Positions 57,669 to 64,000 of a stretch of 64,000 bases of DNA are shown here, piece after piece (position 1 is the stretch's first letter; each line of letters starts with the position of its first letter). The stretch comes from Amborella trichopoda (Eukaryota; Streptophyta; Magnoliopsida; Amborellales; Amborellaceae): the NCBI RefSeq assembly GCF_000471905.2, contig NW_006495933.1:1434359-1498358 (forward strand). The letters run 5' to 3'. Position numbers and translations under genes: made by a program. Under the pieces are notes generated by a model that saw only the letters and a program-made list of their open reading frames with translations, had not been told where the DNA came from and ran no database searches.

Positions 57669-57676
57669 TATATAAA
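57669..57676 (+). promoter_or_regulatory. TATA box upstream of the right antisense PMD frame
   Basis: TATATAAA in GGCTATATAAAGGGGG, on the PMD-coding strand, right after one array and about 1.04 kb before the PMD start at 58712. A pyrimidine stretch CTCGTTTTCCCTTATTTTTCA follows about 15 bp on. The long distance would need a long leader or an intron. Confidence 0.5.
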
Positions 57677-58419
57677 GGGGGTAAAATCTCGTTTTCCCTT
57701 ATTTTTCACCAGGGGTGAAAAAAATTAAGCACAAGTTTTCTTTAACCGTGAGGAGAGAGTGTTTGGTTGAAGTTTCGACGAGCAGCGGGATTTCATCAAA
57801 AGTTCTGCAGGGAAGGTTTTCGGCCAACAGTGGGATTCCAGGCGGTTTTTTTGCAAGGAAGGTTCTTGGCGAAGTTTTTGCTAAGAATTTGGTGAAGTTG
57901 TGGGGAGAGCTTTTTAACATAGGGGATTTTTCGGTGAGGGGAAGAGGTTCCAACTGCTATGGTTTTTGGTAGAAAAGGCAGGAAGTGAAACTGTGATCAT
58001 TTTCACGTGTTTTGGAGAGTTTTTAAGAAATTTCCCGGGGATTGTCACCACTTTTCGACACTATTAGTGGTGTTGCAGAGGTTTTCGTGAACTTAAAGAA
58101 GTTTTTAGAAATTGTCCAGGCCAAAAACATAGGCAGGAAAGTTTTTCAGTAGGTTTTCCGGTTCTGTAGCAGAAGTTCCGAAGCGAGACGAACAGTTAGG
58201 GGAGGTGGACCATCGTGGAAGTTGTACGGATGGAGGAGGTGAACAGTCGTAGGGGAGGCATACGGGACGTGGTGACGGTTGTTAGTTGCTTATGTGTGAG
58301 ATAGTGCCGAAGGACGTGGAGACGGTTGTAAGTCGGCGCAGCTAAGTTCGAGGTGTCACGACTGAGATTCGTGGTACGTGCGAAAGATTCGATCACATTC
58401 GGTGCTGGCCTTGGACAAG
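57677..58419 (+). other. Putative leader of the antisense PMD transcript
   Basis: An 85-codon open frame at 57715-57972 contains two similar segments (SGISSKVLQGRF and SGIPGGFFARKVL) but no known motif. I treat the stretch as probable untranslated leader. Confidence 0.35.
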
Positions 58420-58676
58420 CTCAACCGACGATGGGTATTGGCAATCTCAACTGGCGCTAGGTATTGACAATCTCAACCGATGCTGAGTGTTGAAAGACTC
58501 AACCGGTGCCAGTCGTCTGGCACGCAACCAGCGCTGGGTGTTGACAATTCAACCGACGCTAATCGTCTGGCATGCAACCGGTGCTGGTCGTCTGGCACAC
58601 AACTGGTGCTAGGTGTTGGCATCTCAACCGGTGCTAAGTGTTGTCAAACTCAGCCGACGCTGGTCCAGTGTCTTAG
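58420..58676. repeat. 26-bp tandem array
   Basis: About ten units of 23-27 bp start CTCAACCGACG, CTCAACTGGCG, CTCAACCGATG and so on; the first two starts, 58420 and 58446, are 26 bp apart. The unit core CAACYGRCGCTAGG is shared with the 43-bp array at 57.2-57.6 kb. Confidence 0.88.
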
Positions 58677-58711
58677 CAACATTTTGGGAGTAAACCACTA
58701 AGTCCTTTATA

Positions 58712-61089
58712 ATGGCTGGTTCTTCTTACCAAATTCCCAATGTGAAGAGGATTCCAAGAGAGGGAGAAATCGGCATCTGAGATTTTACAGGCGAAGTTTT
58801 ATTAAGGGGTGAGCCCATTTGGCTGACCTAGCTAGTGTGCAAGCCAGAGTGGCCCCTTAGTGTCACTGTCATTACTTACTGTTTGTTTCAAAGTGCACGA
58901 GGGTAATGATGGCAATGTCAGTACTGGAGAAGGGATGACACTTCTTCATTGTATGCATTGGAACATAGCTTTCGGGGAGAATTTGCCTACCTTAGGGAAG
59001 CGGATGGTACCCATAAAGGGATTACTAAGGTGGTAAGGAAAGGCCTCCGGATTCAAGGGGAGCATCAATACCTGAAGGGATACACGTCCTGGACTGCCAA
59101 GGTATTGCCGTCATACAAAAGTACTCTTGAACGTGCTTCGCTATTGGCAGCGGTCTAGTGTTCGGGCAATTACTATGACTGTTGCTCTAATGCAGTAAAG
59201 GTGTTACTGGAGACATGGAGCCATGTCAGCAATACTTGGCTTCTTAGTCATGGCTAAGCGGGGATTTCTTTGCTAGATCTTCATTTCATTGGAGGCCTCT
59301 CGATGATTGGCATTATGTATGATGCGTTTGTGCCCCCAAACTCATTCATCTTTGGTGGTGTTAACTTGAGCGATGAAGAGCCACTTGCCAGCCCTCAAAA
59401 GATCTTTGAGGCCTACCAGTCGATTGTCGATCGATCTAACAATGGCAGGGTCACCTTTATAGAATGAGTGAACTTATTTTGTGGGGATTATCCCTAGGGT
59501 GGTCAGGATCCTCTGAAGGGGAAAGGGAAGGCTGTCGCAAAGGATATGCTTCCCATATATCAACTTGATACTGACGATGCCCGTGTCTTCTTGGCTGCAT
59601 ACTTGGCCTTGTTCTTGTGCAAATTCGTGCTTCCTGGCTGGGGGGATGACATTCGTCCAGGCGTACTGTATGTGGCCTGTGACATGGCCCGAGGGCGTGA
59701 GTAAGCTCTTGCTCAGTCGGTCTTGTGCAACATATACCATGGCTTAGTGGCCATCTCCCGTGGAAGGGCCTACAGGGGAAAAGAGGGAGGAAGTCATATT
59801 CTTGGGGGAGAGGCTTTTCCTGGAGATTTCAAGACTCCATTCCCTATGCATTACGTGTACGGGTGGCTAGGGGCTTATTTCCCCGATACCTATATCAAGC
59901 ATCAGTGCTCGGGAGATAAGCTGTGTCCCTTCTTGATGAGGATTGCCAACAGAGGGCCATCTTCCATACCCTAGGGGAGGCTGGGGTCTTTGGGAATGTT
60001 TCTCTGAACATGAGGTGGGTCCCTTTTCTGATCGAGAGCTTCACCGATTGTGCTTTTATTAATGAGTTGGTGAAGGAGCTAAAGGATGCTCCAACAATTA
60101 TTAAGGAACTCATGTTCATCCTGAGCATTAGAGGGGAAGTCTTACCCTATCAGACTCTGCACAATGCCAGATTAGAGGGGTATTTCCCTCACTGCTTCAC
60201 CCTTCAGCACGGGCTCTATCAAGGCTGCCCCTTCTCAGTATTCTTCGAAAAGCGCCAGAGTAAGGTGATCAAGGGGAAGACGGAAGATTTGTCAGTGCTG
60301 GCTGTCAAAGCATATACAGACCGCTTGGTTCATGAGTTTAGAGATGACAGAAACCAGCAAAATGTCATACCTCACTTCAGCATAAGGGTTCGGACGACGA
60401 AGGCTCATGTGAATTGGCGGAGAATCACCAGTAAGGGATATTGGGATCAAGATCACCCCTAGAAAGGGGTGAACAGTAATTGACGGCAGGATACCAGGCA
60501 AAGGAGACTGGTAGATGCTCTAGCTCTTGATGCGGTGTTTGTTTTGGATTATCCCTCCAACTGGCGGGCTTTAGAGCTTCCACATGAAATAGTAGCTGAT
60601 GAGGCCTCGCCAGAATTCCTTGCAATGAAGATGAAGAATGGGAGTGTTTTCCACAATCTCATTTCCATATTCGAATGGGATGAGGAGCGACGCGTTCCTG
60701 GTTATGAGAAGCGTCCCCCACAGGATTTGAATGCCCTCATTAGGAGTCGTCCCCACAGTAAATTAGCTGGAGGGTCTTCTCAAGAAGGTGGATCTGAAGC
60801 GGCAGCTCCTACTTCAGGAAGGGGAAAGAAAAGAAAGCGCTCGATTGCTGCCAATACTCATGCCACATCATCAATTAGTTGGCGTATTCGGAGGTGCAAT
60901 AATGCCAAGCTTCTTATGGCGTCAAAATCAGAAGGTTGCTCTTCCTCTTCTGATCTTTCTAAAACTACTTCGGTATCACCTTCAGCACTCGCTGGACCAC
61001 CTTCTGCTTCTCCTGAATTGTTTTCTTTTTCTTCAGAAACCGAGGCAGATGATTCTGGCCATTCTGAGCCTATTTTCATTGCTTCTTGA
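58712..61089 (+). pseudogene. Antisense PMD gene of the right Tat element
   Basis: It starts MAGSSYQIPNVKRIPREGE. One frame can be followed, with scattered stops, to about 59940, where it shifts to the frame that ends with TGA at 61087-61089. PMD landmarks: ETWSHVSNTWLLSHG and GISLLDLHFIGGL (about 59215-59305), VFLAAYLALFLCKFVLPG (about 59585), LYVACDMARG, LAQSVLCNIYHGLVAI, then MHYVYGWLGAYFP (about 59845). The last is the YGWLxxYF subtype, unlike the WAYEHI subtype at 4 kb. The tail is Ser/Ala rich with a basic patch GRGKKRKRS (about 60820) that could be a nuclear signal. It lies antisense to the gag-protease of its element. Confidence 0.85.
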
Positions 61090-61492
61090 CTCTGGATCTT
61101 AGGAAGGCACCTTTAGGTCTCGGGATAGTTCTGGAGTCAGAGGCGGCTCGGATGGAGACTGATGAGAATGAAGGCACTGTAACCACTGCTCTAGATAGGG
61201 GCTCTGATGTTGATTTGGCCTCCATGCCTTAGGAGCTTGGTGGCCCGACAGAGGCAAGGGCTATAACTCAAGAAGAAGAGTTTTAGGTTGGTGACGTGTC
61301 TGAGCACCAAGAGGTTGCTGGCCCCGTGGACATAGGTCGTGAAGATGAGGGAATTGAACTCTCGTTTACGAGGTTCTAGCTGCTAAAGGTAGAAGCCAAA
61401 TGGAAGAAACCGTGGCTAGAGATGAATTGGCTAGCAAAGACTAAAGAGAAGAGGTAGTTCCTAAACCTGATAATGCTGAGGCGACGGTTCAG

Positions 61493-62230
61493 GTGAATGA
61501 AGAAGAAGTAGAGGTCCCCATAAGAGAAGGTCAAGCCAGCGAGACTGGTATTATGGCGATTATTTCAACAAGCTCGGTCCTTGAGGTCGAGGTTTCTTCA
61601 ACAATCACGGTCTCAGCAGCACCATCTAGGCTTGTTTTTAGTGGTGTTTCTCGCATGATTGCAGGCATGCTTAGAGCAAGCCTTAGGGGCTTGAGGGGGC
61701 TGCCCCTTGACGAGCTAGGAGAAGCCTTGGTAAAACTGAGGGATTTCACCACTACTACTAAACGAGTTTGAGAGCTGGCGGTTGGGAGCGCTTCATCATG
61801 AAGAAGAAACTGGCAAGTTAGCCTCTTTGAAAGAGTCGAACTTGCGTCGTCGTGAGAAAATAGATGCCTGCATCGAGAAGAAGGCCATGATAACTGGCCG
61901 TTAGTGGGACCTCAAGAGGGAGGCGCAAGGAAGCTTCAAGAGCATGATTGAAATTTTAGAGGGGATGTGAATACTGAATCAGGAATTCAAGGGCCCCGAA
62001 ACAGAGATGGTTCTGAGGAAGGCCATGAGGGCCTCATTGGTCGAAGATTTTCTGAACTCAATGGCACAATCGAGTCAGAAACTGTGGCGATGACAGGGGA
62101 GACTCAAACGGTGCCAGAACTGAAGGAGCATACTCAAATGGTGGCAAAACTGAAGGAGCGTATTCAGGGCACCGAGACCTCTGTTGCAATGTGCAGCGCA
62201 GAGATCAACAAGATGATTGATTGTTTCTGA
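61493..62230 (+). pseudogene. Decayed acidic tail downstream of the PMD frame
   Basis: Two open pieces, 61493-61771 (NEEEVEVPIREGQ, then MLRASLRGLRGLPLDELGEALVKL) and 61967-62230 (ETVAMTGETQTVPELKEH, with repeated LKEHTQMVAKLKERIQ). The second part has heptad-like spacing and may be coiled coil. Both probably continue the PMD reading frame after 61089 with stops and shifts between. No known domain was recognised. It ends with TGA at 62228-62230, about 300 bp from the converging gag-protease remnant. Confidence 0.5.
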
Positions 62231-62245
62231 ACATGTCATTTCCTC

Positions 62246-63165
62246 TTACCAGTACTTTGTAAAAATTTTAACTTGATGAATAAAGTGCTTCTCTCTTTTG
62301 AATTTATTGCATGATTTCATTCTCTTGTTACTTTTATTGCACCTCATGTGATTTCTTGTTTGAATGCCTCTCGACACCTTCATTGTCTCAAGAGGCTCAC
62401 ACCCTAGGCCTTGTCTAGCCCCATGATGGGCTGCTGCAGCTTGGATAGTTTCAAAATGGGGAGTTGTTGCTTTTTCTCCTTTTAATGTCTGATTTGCCAA
62501 GGGCTCATTGTTCATTTTCCTCATGATTTAGTGAGCCTGGGCACTATAGATAGTCCAGTCAGGAGGGGCCTTGGCCTCCATTAGTTTTGTGTTTACCTCA
62601 AGCTCATCATAGCTTTTAGTCTTCGGCACAAACTCTTTGAGATGCTTTGAAGCGATACGTATGACCTCCAATTGACTCTGGAGACTACGGACTTCGTTTC
62701 TTAAGTTTGCTAGGGGATCCTGCCCTTGAGGGAAGAAAGTTACTCTTTATTGAACTTCTCTCCTGAGAGGTCGGGGAGAAGTAAGACTTTTAACTGGTTG
62801 TCGGTCTAAGGAGTATCCTCTATACTTATAGCAACCAGATTTTGAAAAATATTTCACGGCAATTGCCATGCCGCTTCAGCTCTCAAGAGCGCAATGGGGA
62901 TATGCAAAACTTTCTATTGGTCTGACGTATAGGTGATCTTTGGAGCCAGGAATTCTATCCCTATGGATTGCTCGATCTCAAGAATAACCTCTAGTTCATC
63001 TTTCGGCCAAGGTGGCTCAGAACTAAGGGAAGATGGCGACGACTCCTTTTCGGGCGAAGAAGGAGTATCTTGAGGGTTGATGATTGGGATGTTAGAATGC
63101 AGAGTATGTTAGAATGCAGAGTAGTTAGGGGTAAAATTCTACCCTGCCTTTCTTCCTCTTTGAAC
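62246..63165 (-). pseudogene. Unassigned - strand coding remnant after the protease
   Basis: On the - strand, broken frames read ELEVILEIEQSIGIEFLAPK (about 62990), then NLRNEVRSLQSQLEVIR (about 62690) and YDEL. These look like a charged, helical linker rather than polymerase. I find no RT, RNase H or integrase motif here, though these would be expected downstream of the protease. A deletion in the element is the simplest reading. Confidence 0.45.
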
Positions 63166-64000
63166 TTGCTCAAAAGCGTCCTCCCAACATCCTCAATATC
63201 TTCATGAGACAACGGCATAGTCTTGCTTGTAGACTTGTGACCTTCATCATTCGTCTTCTGAGGCGAGGCCAAATCTGTGAAGTAATATTTAACATAGCAT
63301 AGTGAGTTTCGGCCACAGGGAACTGTCTCTTATCAGTGTAGACCATATGCTGACTCCCATCTTGACTATATTTGAAGCACTGATGCAATGTTGGTGGAAC
63401 CACCCCTGGTCATGGAGCAACGACCGACTGAGGAGAATATTGTAAGAAGTGTCCATTTCGATTACATGAAATTGGGCGTAGTCGTTCAGCTCACCGATCT
63501 TAAAGCAAACGCGTACTGTGTCGGCTGGCTTCTCTCCTGACTGGTTGAACCCTTGAACTGTGATGTCGGAGGGGTCAGATCTTCAGATCCCAACCCTAAT
63601 AGAGTAAGGATCCTCTTTGGAATAAGGTTGACTGCCGATCCTCCATCTAACATAATTCGGTTGATGGACATGCATGTAATTCGTCAGTAACAAAGAGAGG
63701 GCGATTATGGAATTTTTCCCCTAGTTGCTGATCGTCCTCTGAAAAGGTGATTGGCATACATCCTTGTAGAATTGCCGGGTCTACCTCAATGGGTTCTACT
63801 TCGGTTTCGTACACTTCTGGGTTAGAGAGAGCTAGAACCAAAGCCATCCGGTAATCCTTCGAGAGCCTGAGGGCATCGTAAGCACTGAGAAGGGCTGAAA
63901 GCTTTCGTAGATGCCCTATCACATCATATTTCATCTTTTCTTGATCAAGGCCTTGTGCTCCTGGTCTTGCCACCGATTTGGGTGGTATATTGGGTTGAGG
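63166..64000 (-). pseudogene. Gag end and aspartic protease of the right Tat element
   Basis: From the window edge on the - strand: EKMKYDVIGHLRKLSALLSAYDAL and PITFSEDDQQLGEKFHNRPLF (about 63940-63700), then the protease core NRIMLDGGSAVNLIPKRIL (about 63660-63605; DGG in place of D[S/T]G is known in this family), IGELNDYAQFHVIEMDTSYNI (about 63500-63440) and TLHQCFKYSQDG (about 63390). These match Tat-type polyproteins of plants. A frame change lies near 63650 and stops follow. The rest of gag lies beyond the window. Confidence 0.85.

Overview
This window is nuclear DNA of a plant, most likely a flowering plant with a large, repeat-rich genome. I base that on intronless Ty1/copia and Ty3/gypsy polyproteins of plant type, LTRs of 1.3 to 3.9 kb, plant mobile domain (PMD) reading frames, and nested insertions. 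I see no intact host gene, no rRNA or tRNA gene and no CRISPR array. Every coding sequence I recognise is a decayed transposon gene. The species cannot be named from the sequence.

Left element (1-8.3 kb, + strand): 3' half of a Ty3/gypsy element of Tat type. It holds RNase H, an extra second RNase H and integrase (1-2165). Then comes a PMD reading frame on the OPPOSITE strand (4782 down to 2968) with its own TATA box and a 314-bp intron. After that come short GGGCGACAC...GTGTCGCCC palindromes, two tandem arrays (5.5-6.3 kb), a polypurine tract and a 3' LTR starting at 7026. From 8.3 to 12.7 kb lies an AT-rich stretch followed by the polypurine tract and LTR (from 10267) of a + strand copia relative.

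Copia element (12716-24664, - strand): complete Ty1/copia element with a 5-bp GAAAT target duplication, LTRs of 2.3 and 2.6 kb and decayed gag-PR-INT-RT-RNaseH. A 2.6-kb solo LTR of another family ('LTR X') sits at 18060-20685, between the protease and the integrase. From 25.6 to 30.3 kb is a - strand Ty3/gypsy element of Del/Tekay type (gag to integrase, truncated) with its primer-binding site and 5' LTR ('LTR T').

LTR mosaic (30.3-54.7 kb): pieces of LTR X in both orientations (30289-, 31290+, 35115+, 39019+, 42237-, 46262+, 49459-), broken up by LTR T pieces, a 1.8-kb solo LTR with a GTTGG duplication (47460-49265) and a hAT-like non-autonomous transposon (49506-51330). A short gag-like leader with 93-bp in-frame repeats lies between two LTR X copies. 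A 20-N assembly gap at 48151 is flanked by an identical 15-mer and may be artificial.

Right element (49.5-64 kb, - strand): second Tat-type element. In its own 5' to 3' order it has gag-protease (64000-62530), then a PMD reading frame in antisense (58712-61089, + strand), tandem arrays (58.7-55.7 kb), and an LTR X copy starting at 54652. It thus repeats the layout of the left element with a different PMD subtype and unrelated array sequences. No reverse transcriptase or integrase is visible between its protease and the PMD frame. This recurring layout of antisense PMD frame, antisense promoter and hairpin-bearing arrays is the most interesting feature of the window.
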